Below, in pieces: positions 17,708-26,040 of a stretch of 64,000 nucleotides of DNA. Both the position numbers and the translations under genes were made by a program. Every line of letters begins with the position of its first letter. The stretch's first letter is position 1. This stretch comes from Fodinibius sediminis. GTDB lineage: Bacteria; Bacteroidota; Rhodothermia; Balneolales; Balneolaceae. The notes under the pieces were generated by a model that saw only the letters and a list, made by a program, of their open reading frames with translations, was not told the origin of the DNA and searched no databases. Where the stretch lies: positions 1 through 64,000 of the forward strand of contig NZ_FXTH01000001.1 of assembly GCF_900182555.1 (NCBI RefSeq). The letters are read 5' to 3'.

Positions 17708-20700
17708 TCACTGCCCGTTCAGAAACGTTATGCCGGACAGGATGAGCTGACCGGAGACTTCGCTGTCGACAGGACGACTCACAATATAGATATCATGAAC
17801 TTCATTTACATCTGCTTCGACAGGGATTGTAAAAGAGCCAGCCACAAACCCCTGCTCTGTCGGCTTTCCGCCGCCGCTCCGGATCACCTCGCCCACCTTC
17901 TCACCGTCTGGGCTGTCCAGCCGGAGCTCAAAGACATACTCCTCTTCCATGGGTTTCTGTGTGGCCGTCATAAACTGGACGCCGGAGATATTGGTAAGAT
18001 CAATATTGCTCAGGCTGAACGCCCCCTGTTCCTGGGGCACCATCATCAGAAGATTATCTTCATAGGTCATAGTCGAGTACCCATCCATATTCCGGGCTGC
18101 CGAAAAGCTCACGGTGTTGTTTCGCAAGTAGATGCTCGCATTTCCAGTCAGGGGTTTGGTATTCTCACCACCCTTGTCGGTGTAACTGGCCGAGAGCACA
18201 AAAACCCCGTTCGGAATGGGATCCTCACCCATCGTCGGGTCGAGCTGTCCGGTGGCAGGCAGCGATTCGGGGGTCTGCCCCTCTCCACTTAATGACATAA
18301 TCCACGAGACAATTTTCTGGGCATCTGACTCACTCATTTCCAGATGGGCCGGCATGGCACGGTCACCCCATGCTCCCGATCCTCCGTTGATAATCTTATC
18401 CACAAGGTATGATTCCACACCCGAGGAATCCTGGTATCGCTCTGATACTGAGGTATAGGAGGGACCAATAGACTCCGTATTCACAGCGTGACACGCCTGG
18501 CAGTCAAAAGAGCCAAGCAGGCTGCGGCCGCTCATTGCCGCCGAGGCCTGTTGATGCCCCATAGAGGTCTCCATGTCATCGCCCCCCTCAACGTAGTCGG
18601 CAGAAACGAAGAGGGTGGAAAGGTCGTCACCGGCAGAGGGATCATCCGGGTCGTCAACCTCTACGGAATAGGACACCGGCTGGTCACTGAAATAGAAGGT
18701 GCTGTTGCCCTCAATCTCAATGCTCACATTCGGTGCTGCATTACCAGCATATACCGATGCCGTACTACTCGTCACCGTGTGGCCGTGTCCGTCACTCACA
18801 TCCACCGAAATGGAATATTCTCCGATTTCCTCAAACGTATGCACCAGCCGGGGCTCGGAAGTCTCCTTCGTAGTCCCGTCGCCAATATTCCATCTGTACT
18901 GCAGTTCATCCTGTTCCGGATCAGTTGCACGAACCTCAGCGGTTATCTCTAGAGGCAGCGTACCCGACCGCTTATCTACAGAAATATTTTCCACAACCGG
19001 GGAACGATTTCCGCCGTTGTAATCAATACGGAGAAGACCGGAGTCATCATTCTGGGCAAACCAGCCACTGCCGTATTCCAGGATATAAATTCGCCCTTCC
19101 GGCCCCACTTCCATGTCGATGGGAGCGTTGAATTCAGTTCCCTTCATAAACGAATCCATTTTATCAAAATCGCCGTTGGGCTTCATGGTTACCACTTTAA
19201 TCCAGCCACGAATCCAGTCGTAAATAATTAACTTGCCGTCAAAATAATCGGGCAGCCGGTGTTTTTCAGGGTACATATCCGTGTAATAGACGGGGCCTGC
19301 CATTGCATTTCGCCCCCCGGTCCCCACCTGAGGAAATTCTTCGGATTCATCATACGGGTACCAAATAAAGGCCGGCTGGGCTGGAGGCAGCTCTGCAATT
19401 CCCGTATTATTGCGAGAATCATTAACCGGCCGTTCGGGATCAAATGCCTTGCCAGACTCGCCGGTGCCGTAATCATAGCGATGATAAGCGTAGTTATCAC
19501 CTACAAACATCGGCCATCCGTAAAAGCCGGCCTCCCGCGCCTGATTTACCTCATCATATCCCTTGGGGCCACGGGTATCGAGACTGTCGTTGCTGGCGTC
19601 CGGACCAACTTCACCCCAGTAGAGGTTTCCGTTTTTCTGATCGACAGAGATGCGATAGGGGTTCCGATTGCCCTGCACATAAATTTCAGGCCGGGTCCCC
19701 TCCTTCCCCTTCGGATAAAGATTGCCCTCGGGAATATCGTAGCTGCCATCGTCATTTACCCTGATACGCAGGATTTTACCGCGCAGATCATTGGCATTGC
19801 CGGATGTGCGCATGGCATCATACTGCTTATGGCCGGGACGGTCGTCCAGCGGCGCATAACCATGAGAAACATACTTCTGGTCCGGTTCATCAAAAGGCGT
19901 GGAATTATCTCCTGTTGAGAGATAAAGCAGGCCTTCGCTGTCGAAAGCGATAGACCCGCCGGTATGGCAGCAGATATCACGCTGCGAATAGAACTCCAGG
20001 ATTTTGGTTTCCGTTTCCAGCTGCAGCTTGTCATTCTCGAAGGTAAACCTTGACAATCGATTAACCGAGGTATCAGCCGGGCTGTAGAAGAGGTAGATAT
20101 GATGGTTTTCTTCATAGTCGGGATCCGCCTTAATACCCATCAGGCCCTCCTCCGCATTCACGTTGGGCACCTCGGTTTTCCAGTACACATCCAGCTGGCC
20201 TACCTGGCTGAGGGTTGAATCGCTGTTTTTATAGAGCATTACCTCCCCGCGCCGTTGGGCTATCAGCACGTCGTTGTTGGGCAGGATTGTCATTTCGGTA
20301 GGCTCAAAAAGCTGCCCGCTTACCAGCTGCGTCTTTGAAAAACGATTGGCCTCCGGCACGCGATGCGTAGTCGCCTTGTCATAATCCAGCTTTCTGTTTT
20401 CACCAATTGCATACTGAATGCCCGCCAAAACATGCTCCAGGTACCGATCTTCGGTGAACGACTCCCTGGTATGTCCCAGGCCCGTATAGAAGGCACGTCC
20501 CCCGTCATAGTCATGATACCAGGCCATCGGGTGATACCCCATGTCGGCCCCTCCTTGGTAACTTTCCTCGTCAATCGTCAGCAGAACGTTCACCTCTTCA
20601 TTAAACTCCTTGTAGCTGTACCACTCATCTGTGCGCTCCCAGGGATTGGGCAAAAAGCTGGTGGAGGCATGCGTTGAATCTTCAATCTGAAGCGCCCCCG

Positions 20701-21151
20701 GCTGCACATTGGGATGCGGATCATTGATTCCGGGATGGTCCGAGAAGTATCCCCCTACCATTCGGCCGTACCAGCCCCATTCGTATTCGGTATCTGCGGC
20801 TGCGTGGATCCCCACATAACCGCCCCCGGCCTGGATGTACCGCTCGAAGTCGGCTTCCTGATACTTGTCAAGCACATTCCCGGTTGTGCTCAAGAAAATA
20901 ACGGCAGAATACTGCCTGAGTGTATCCTCGGTAAACATGGCCGCATTGGTCGTAGTATCAACCTCAAAGCCGTTTTCATCGCCCAGCTTTTGAATGGCCG
21001 CCATACCGTCGGGAATGGAATTGTGATAAAAACCAGCGGTTTTGCTGAATACCAGCACCCTGGGCGGACCAGATCGCTTGGAACAGGAAAGAATCAGAAA
21101 TGAAAAAAGGAAGACAATCGAATATTGAAGTAAGGTACGAGAATGTTTCAT
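17708..21151 (-). CDS. Multidomain lipoprotein: ThuA, PQQ sugar dehydrogenase, PKD, cytochrome c, CBM-like tail
   Basis: At 1147 residues this is one of the largest proteins here. After a lipoprotein signal (FSFLILSC, about 12-23) comes a ThuA-like domain (about 30-245; FSKTAGFYHNSIPDG, YVGIHAAADTEYEW, GHTRESF). Next is a soluble aldose-dehydrogenase/YliI-type six-bladed quinoprotein domain (about 275-700; EEGLMGIKADPDY, ICCHTGGSIAFD, LRGKILRI). A PKD domain (about 714-800; WNIGDGTTKE...HTFEEIGEYSISV) precedes a cytochrome c (haem CQACH near 887, with AMPAH as a likely ligand region). The last 165 residues resemble a beta-sandwich carbohydrate-binding module. It is probably an envelope enzyme that binds and oxidises polysaccharide-derived sugars. 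Each domain family is recognised by motif; the substrate is inference. Confidence 0.9.
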   Translation of the reverse strand: MKHSRTLLQYSIVFLFSFLILSCSKRSGPPRVLVFSKTAGFYHNSIPDGMAAIQKLGDENGFEVDTTTNAAMFTEDTLRQYSAVIFLSTTGNVLDKYQEADFERYIQAGGGYVGIHAAADTEYEWGWYGRMVGGYFSDHPGINDPHPNVQPGALQIEDSTHASTSFLPNPWERTDEWYSYKEFNEEVNVLLTIDEESYQGGADMGYHPMAWYHDYDGGRAFYTGLGHTRESFTEDRYLEHVLAGIQYAIGENRKLDYDKATTHRVPEANRFSKTQLVSGQLFEPTEMTILPNNDVLIAQRRGEVMLYKNSDSTLSQVGQLDVYWKTEVPNVNAEEGLMGIKADPDYEENHHIYLFYSPADTSVNRLSRFTFENDKLQLETETKILEFYSQRDICCHTGGSIAFDSEGLLYLSTGDNSTPFDEPDQKYVSHGYAPLDDRPGHKQYDAMRTSGNANDLRGKILRIRVNDDGSYDIPEGNLYPKGKEGTRPEIYVQGNRNPYRISVDQKNGNLYWGEVGPDASNDSLDTRGPKGYDEVNQAREAGFYGWPMFVGDNYAYHRYDYGTGESGKAFDPERPVNDSRNNTGIAELPPAQPAFIWYPYDESEEFPQVGTGGRNAMAGPVYYTDMYPEKHRLPDYFDGKLIIYDWIRGWIKVVTMKPNGDFDKMDSFMKGTEFNAPIDMEVGPEGRIYILEYGSGWFAQNDDSGLLRIDYNGGNRSPVVENISVDKRSGTLPLEITAEVRATDPEQDELQYRWNIGDGTTKETSEPRLVHTFEEIGEYSISVDVSDGHGHTVTSSTASVYAGNAAPNVSIEIEGNSTFYFSDQPVSYSVEVDDPDDPSAGDDLSTLFVSADYVEGGDDMETSMGHQQASAAMSGRSLLGSFDCQACHAVNTESIGPSYTSVSERYQDSSGVESYLVDKIINGGSGAWGDRAMPAHLEMSESDAQKIVSWIMSLSGEGQTPESLPATGQLDPTMGEDPIPNGVFVLSASYTDKGGENTKPLTGNASIYLRNNTVSFSAARNMDGYSTMTYEDNLLMMVPQEQGAFSLSNIDLTNISGVQFMTATQKPMEEEYVFELRLDSPDGEKVGEVIRSGGGKPTEQGFVAGSFTIPVEADVNEVHDIYIVSRPVDSEVSGQLILSGITFLNGQ

Positions 21152-21490
21152 GTATGGTGTTTCATTTTTCGAACGGTGTGTGCGGCCAACAACCTTCGCT
21201 TATTACAATTTTTTTCATCAAATGAGAATGCCATTGTGCAAATTTTTGCTTTCCAGCCACCTCCACATGGCGTCCCTGAACCATTAGCAGCAGGTACTAT
21301 CGCACAGTTTATCAATAGTAGCAACTACACTTATTGGGCCAAACAATATTAGTAATTTCTGATGAAGACAAAAAATTTGTGTTATTTTCATAAGAGTATC
21401 ACAGCTGAACCTTTGATTCAGCTGTGCCGTTACCCTGTACCGCGGGAATAAACCGTCGGCAACCCCAATCAGATAAATTTATACATCATA
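21152..21490. promoter_or_regulatory. Divergent intergenic region with hairpin at 21400-21426
   Basis: The 339-base gap between the ThuA-quinoprotein (minus) and the BtuF-like gene (plus) holds no supported gene. It contains a perfect 10-bp inverted repeat, CACAGCTGAA (21400-21409) and TTCAGCTGTG (21417-21426), with a 7-base loop, 65 bases before the plus-strand ATG. No T-run follows, so it is more likely a leader hairpin or operator than a terminator. I could not find a cobalamin riboswitch here. Confidence 0.5.
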
Positions 21491-22234
21491 ATGTCTTCTG
21501 ATTACCAGCGCATTGTCAGCCTCGTTCCCAGCCTTACGGAATTGCTCATTGACCTGGGCCTGGCAACTCGCCTCGTGGGGCGGACCCGATTTTGCAAACA
21601 CCCCCTTAATAAAGTAAGAGCCATCCCCATTGTGGGAGGCACAAAAAATCCACGCCTGGATGCCATTCGTCAGGTTGACCCCGACCTTGTCATCGCTAAC
21701 AGGGAGGAAAATCGCCCGGAGGATGTTCGCGCCCTCGCAGATGATTTCGAAATTGAATTAACGGACATCGGCACGATTGAGGACGCCCTTATTGCTATTC
21801 ACAGACTGGGCAAAAAGCTGGGCGCCGGTGACAAGGCCCGCCGGCTTATCACACAGATCCAGCACCGCCTGGATGAACGCCCCGAAGAGCCTGAGCTCAG
21901 AACAGCTTACCTGATTTGGAAAGATCCCTGGATGAGCGTAGGTGCCGATACCTATATCCACGATGTGATGAAACATTGGAAGCTGAGGAATGTTTTCAAC
22001 CATCAAAACCGGTATCCCCAGTTTAAGCTTGATGAACTCTCCCGCTACAACCCGGACTTGATTCTTTTAAGCAGCGAACCCTATCCCTTCGAAGAAAAAC
22101 ACCTGCCCCGGGTGGAGCAGGCATGCCCCGGGGCCCGTGTACTCCTGACAGAAGGCGAATGGTTCAGCTGGTACGGCTCTCACATGAAACATGCTTTCGG
22201 GCGCCTTAACGTCTGGCGCAAGGCCATCAGCTGA
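21491..22234 (+). CDS. Helical-backbone metal receptor, BtuF-like (cobalamin-binding type), without signal peptide
   Basis: A 247-residue protein of the periplasmic-binding class III type. The family pattern is clear: IVSLVPSLTELLIDLGL, LVGRTRFCKHP, IPIVGGTKNPRLDAI, VDPDLVIANREENRPED, then the second lobe with YLIWKDPWMSVGADTYIHDVM and PDLILLSSEPYPFEEKH. Classical BtuF is exported, but no signal peptide or upstream in-frame start is available (TAA lies just upstream), so this version appears cytoplasmic. Similar unexported forms occur widely; their role is not settled. No BtuCD genes adjoin it. Confidence 0.8.
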   Translation: MSSDYQRIVSLVPSLTELLIDLGLATRLVGRTRFCKHPLNKVRAIPIVGGTKNPRLDAIRQVDPDLVIANREENRPEDVRALADDFEIELTDIGTIEDALIAIHRLGKKLGAGDKARRLITQIQHRLDERPEEPELRTAYLIWKDPWMSVGADTYIHDVMKHWKLRNVFNHQNRYPQFKLDELSRYNPDLILLSSEPYPFEEKHLPRVEQACPGARVLLTEGEWFSWYGSHMKHAFGRLNVWRKAIS

Positions 22235-22439
22235 TCCCGGCCGCGGACATGCCACCAGAAACCGGATTCACTCGTTGAAAACGGGGACATCCGGTACTAT
22301 ATTCCACGGTTTGCCGTTGTACGGTTGCCGGTATAATTCCGGCACTTTGATGCAGGTGGGCAGCTACCCACAGCCTATAACGGCTCTAATTACTTGCAAC
22401 TCATGCTGAAGGGCTTTATCTAATACCAAAAACATCCAG

Positions 22440-23210
22440 ATGACCAACAGCGCACGAATATTACGTCCCCCGAGGTTCCTTGTGATCTTGAGCGGCATCA
22501 TCATGGTTTCCTGTACCGGCTCCCGGGAACTGTCGCGGGATGGCTATAGCCCTTCGGAAACCGACGTCCAGGCTATTGTCCGCCAGCTGCCTGATTACAC
22601 CAGCAGGCTTCAGACCCTCACAGGACAGGGACGGGCAATTGTAAGTGAACCCAATAACACGGAACGGCTAAAGCTCCTGTTTTCCAGCAGCCGTGACAGG
22701 AGCCTGGTCACCATTCGCAACGGGCTCGGTATAGAAGGAGGCGAACTGCTGACAGACGGAGACACCCTGTTGGTGTACAATAAGATTGACAAATACGCCC
22801 GCAAAATTCCAATCCGGGAGGGCAGCCTGGATCGCATCAACAAGCTGGCTTCGCTCAATATTCTCGATATCATCAATTTCAGCGTCGCAGCCGGCAGTAT
22901 ACAAAAGATGCATGAAAACAAAACGCACTACCAGCTATTCCTGAACGATGGCGTCCGGGTTTTTGTGGACAAGAAATCATTGCTTGTCCGGGAGGTTGTA
23001 CAACCTCCGGATACACAGCTGCCCTACTCCCGGATACAGTATGATGCCTACGCACAGTTAAAAGGGTTCACCCTGCCCCGAAGAATTACTATCTTTGGGG
23101 CGGAACAGCAATCAAAAATCGCACTCCAGGTTGGCTCACTGGAACTCAACCCGGAGCTCGATACACTAACTATTAACTTGCCGGATGATATCCGAATCTA
23201 CAATCGATGA
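22440..23210 (+). CDS. DUF4292-family lipoprotein
   Basis: A 256-residue protein with a lipoprotein-type N terminus (LVILSGIIMVSC, Cys at about 25). The mature part reads as a LolA-like half-barrel: LQTLTGQGRAIVS, LKLLFSSSRDRSLVTIRNGLGIEGGELLTDGDTLLVYNKIDKYARK, a short helix region, then RIQYDAYAQLKGFTLPRRITIFG. This matches the DUF4292 family, which is common in Bacteroidota-type genomes and has no assigned biochemical role. A LolA-like role in lipoprotein handling is inference. Its stop overlaps the following EnvC-like gene (ATGA), so the two are coupled and probably act together in the envelope. Confidence 0.8.
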   Translation: MTNSARILRPPRFLVILSGIIMVSCTGSRELSRDGYSPSETDVQAIVRQLPDYTSRLQTLTGQGRAIVSEPNNTERLKLLFSSSRDRSLVTIRNGLGIEGGELLTDGDTLLVYNKIDKYARKIPIREGSLDRINKLASLNILDIINFSVAAGSIQKMHENKTHYQLFLNDGVRVFVDKKSLLVREVVQPPDTQLPYSRIQYDAYAQLKGFTLPRRITIFGAEQQSKIALQVGSLELNPELDTLTINLPDDIRIYNR

Positions 23211-24559
23211 GTAAGTTCAGTTTATACATCACTCTCATTGGGTGCCTGTTTGCCTTTGCAGTGCCCGCGGCCGCGCAGGAACAGAACTACGACCAGCAGC
23301 GCGAAGAGCTGGTGCAAAAACAGAAAAACACCCGGGCAGAGATTAATAAGCTGAATGAACAGATAAGCACCTTTGAACAGCGCCTGCAACAGACCAACAA
23401 GCAGTACTCCACCCTCTATGAAGAGTTCGAAAACCTTCAGCGTCTGATTGCACTGCAGGATGAAAAAATATCCAAACTGCAGACCGAACAATCGCAGATC
23501 GAGAATGAAATTACGGTCATCAACCAAACCATTGAGGACAACCAGGAAAAACTGACTGCGCTGGTCCAAAACTACAAGGAAACCCTCCAATACGTGTACA
23601 AACACGGCCAAACGTCCGAACTGGCCCTCCTCTTTGCATCCTCATCCGTAAACCAGATGCTTATTCGGGCCTACTATCTCAGGAAGTTCAATACCTTTCG
23701 CGAGGGACAGATCAGTGCCATCCGGGAAGCGGAGGAAGAATTAAAACACAACCGGGCACAGCTGAAGCAAGGACAAGAACGAAATGAAGAACTGCTGGTT
23801 GAAATAAGGCAGGAAAAGGAAAAGCTGGCAGAAAAAAAGAAGCAGCAGGAAAGCAATGTCGCCCTGCTTCGCCAGGATAAAGAACGTCTGCAGGAAAGAC
23901 TGCAGGAGATACAGCAGCAGAAGCAGAGCCTGAACAATACGCTTACTGAGCTTATCCGCGAGGAAGAAAATATTCGCCAGGCACAAGCCGAACGCCGACG
24001 GCAACAGGAGGCGGAACGAAATCAAAAATTAGCGGAGGCGGAGAATATTGAAGATGATGCCGAACGGGCCCGTGAAGTCGCGCGATATGCCAACAGTCCC
24101 GCCGAAGAAGAGGCCTTCCTGGATGACGAAGCCCTCAAAAAGATTGAGGTCAGTTTCGCCCAAAACAAAGGACAATTGCCCTGGCCGGTAGAAAGCAGTA
24201 CTATCCTGGAACATTTCGGACGACAGCGTCACCCGGTATACGGTACGGTCACCCCAAATCTGGGCATTGAAATTTTATCTGATCCACAGGCCCCGGTCAA
24301 AGTGGTACACCCCGGCTATGTAATTGCCATACAGCCTTTTCCCGGCTATGGTGATGTCGTGCTTGTCAAGCACGGACGCTTCATCACTGCCTACGGAAAC
24401 CTCAGCAGTGTTTCCGTGCGAGACGGCTCCATTCTGCAAAGGGGCGATATCGTCGGCTTGTCGGGGGACCAGAATTCCACGAATGGTGAATCCGTCTTTT
24501 TTCTGGTCCGCGAAAACAATAACAATCTGGATCCTGAAAACTGGCTCCAAAAAAAATAG
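23207..24559 (+). CDS. EnvC-like murein hydrolase activator (coiled coil plus degenerate LytM domain)
   Basis: A 450-residue secreted protein. A signal peptide (about 1-23, ending AAAQEQ) precedes long coiled coils (about 25-125 and 165-275, with ERRRQQEAERNQ). The C-terminal M23/LytM fold spans about 325-448 (LPWPVESSTILEHFGRQRHP, VKVVHPGYVIAIQPFPGYGDVVLVKHG, GDIVGLSGDQ). The zinc ligands of active M23 peptidases are missing: NLGIEI replaces the H-x-G-x-D site and AYGNL replaces YxHL. EnvC-type proteins likewise lack the active site and instead switch on cell-wall amidases during division. It is coupled to the DUF4292 gene upstream. Confidence 0.88.
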   Translation: MSKFSLYITLIGCLFAFAVPAAAQEQNYDQQREELVQKQKNTRAEINKLNEQISTFEQRLQQTNKQYSTLYEEFENLQRLIALQDEKISKLQTEQSQIENEITVINQTIEDNQEKLTALVQNYKETLQYVYKHGQTSELALLFASSSVNQMLIRAYYLRKFNTFREGQISAIREAEEELKHNRAQLKQGQERNEELLVEIRQEKEKLAEKKKQQESNVALLRQDKERLQERLQEIQQQKQSLNNTLTELIREEENIRQAQAERRRQQEAERNQKLAEAENIEDDAERAREVARYANSPAEEEAFLDDEALKKIEVSFAQNKGQLPWPVESSTILEHFGRQRHPVYGTVTPNLGIEILSDPQAPVKVVHPGYVIAIQPFPGYGDVVLVKHGRFITAYGNLSSVSVRDGSILQRGDIVGLSGDQNSTNGESVFFLVRENNNNLDPENWLQKK

Positions 24560-24644
24560 ATTCCACCGTTTTTAAGTTGGCTTCCCTCTCTTTTGTTAAT
24601 ATTTTCGCTGATGAACCATTCAAAACCATGATTCCACCGTCAGT

Positions 24645-25103
24645 ATGAATAATTGGCAGCGCACATTTGCATTTATCAGCGGCTCACTCGTTATAGGGTT
24701 ACTTCTTATCGTGGTCTCCCACGACTTCATCCGATATGTTGACCGTGAAGACACTGCCGGCTACCTTTTCCTGCTCGGTTTTGGCTTGGTTTACCTGAAC
24801 CTGAATTTTGGCATCAGCCGCCGTTTCGTTATCAAGGCTGTAGATATGAACTGGATATGCTATTTGATGGCGGCATTGACCATTATCCCGACGCTTTTTT
24901 GGATCTATACCAAGGATGTAGGCCTGGGACAGTCGCAGCTGTTGTTTACTGTTATCACTATTTTTTCTGCCTACCTTGGAACTTATTTTGGCATCCGTCG
25001 CGGCCTGGTAAAGCGTGATCTCTACATTCAACAGCTACGCGACGAAGAACGGGAAATGCCGGATTCCTTGAAACGCCCCCATGATGATTTGAGCAAAAAC
25101 TAG
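24645..25103 (+). CDS. Small four-span membrane protein of unknown function
   Basis: I do not recognise this 152-residue protein. It has four hydrophobic segments at about 6-26 (FAFISGSLVIGLLLIVVS), 41-58, 71-89 (LMAALTIIPTLFWIY) and 98-118, then a charged cytoplasmic tail (about 120-152) rich in R, D and E. Its length and clean coding pattern support a real gene. It starts 85 bases after the EnvC-like gene and is convergent with the beta-barrel-like gene. No enzyme motif is visible. Confidence 0.7.
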   Translation: MNNWQRTFAFISGSLVIGLLLIVVSHDFIRYVDREDTAGYLFLLGFGLVYLNLNFGISRRFVIKAVDMNWICYLMAALTIIPTLFWIYTKDVGLGQSQLLFTVITIFSAYLGTYFGIRRGLVKRDLYIQQLRDEEREMPDSLKRPHDDLSKN

Positions 25104-25142
25104 AAGCTATACGGTCAGCTGACAGTTTTCCGGCAGGAATCA

Positions 25143-25784
25143 TCAGTTAAACCGATACACGTCAATCCCGATATTGATCTGCATATTGCGGGCGTCTGCT
25201 TTGAAGAGCCGCCCGCTTTCCCAGTCGGGACCTGCTTCCACGAAAAATCCTATGCTATTGTTTATCCGGTAGGCCACACCGCCCCGCAGTCCCAGTCGAA
25301 CGCGAAAGCCATTGCCGCCGGTGCGGCTGTTGGCCATCGTACCCACGGCCAGATTGTTTCCAAATAATGCATTCCCCTGAACATAGGGCTGAAAACGATT
25401 GGTTTTAAAGGGATAGGCCCGGAAAACCGGCCCCAGGCCCCAACTGCCAACACCAAAACTGGTATTATCACCGGAATTGTCTATAAAAAAGCTGCCCAGC
25501 ACCTGGAACCCAACGCCCAGCCGGGGAGTCATCATCCTGATATCACGAAATACAAATTCAAGTTCGGAACTGCCGTCCGAACGCAGCGTATCGTCATCAA
25601 GCTGGGTAAAATTGCTTAACCAGTGAAAATTAGCCGTCAGTCCGTTGATTCCCACATCCGACCGCAAGGGCTTGATAGCTGAATCGGTGGTCTGGGCGTG
25701 AAGAGAACCCGCTGAGAACAGTAAGATTCCCACAGCGAGGAGCAATGCATCTATTGAATATCTGGCTGAATAATTTTTCATCAT
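25143..25784 (-). CDS. Putative outer-membrane beta-barrel protein
   Basis: A 213-residue exported protein of unknown role. The signal peptide is clear (IDALLLAVGILLFSAGSLHAQ, cleaved after AxA at about 29). The mature part alternates polar and hydrophobic residues with glycine and aromatic turns (FGVGSWGLGPVFRAYPF, YVQGNALFGNNLAVG, FRVRLGLRGGVAYRI, GFFVEAGPDW) and ends in VYRFN, as in small OmpW/OmpX-like barrels. I chose the ATG at 25784 because the in-frame ATG at 25802 only adds six residues ahead of the signal. The neighbours give no functional clue. Confidence 0.65.
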   Translation of the reverse strand: MMKNYSARYSIDALLLAVGILLFSAGSLHAQTTDSAIKPLRSDVGINGLTANFHWLSNFTQLDDDTLRSDGSSELEFVFRDIRMMTPRLGVGFQVLGSFFIDNSGDNTSFGVGSWGLGPVFRAYPFKTNRFQPYVQGNALFGNNLAVGTMANSRTGGNGFRVRLGLRGGVAYRINNSIGFFVEAGPDWESGRLFKADARNMQINIGIDVYRFN

Positions 25785-26040
25785 ACAATTTTGAACTACC
25801 AATTAAATTTGAACCATTCGACATCAGTGCAACTGCAACGCACCGAAAATACGCATCTTGCATAAGAATTTTAAGCCGTAAAGTAAGGCTGATAGATCAC
25901 TTGACAAACTCTTTTCCGGATTCTTGCCTAAACAACCATGATTGGCCGAAAAGCGCAATACCCCTGTCGGTAACCGCCCATATCGTTGAACCAGATTCGG
26001 AATGGCAGTATTTCTAACCCCTGGATTCTTAGAGATATAC

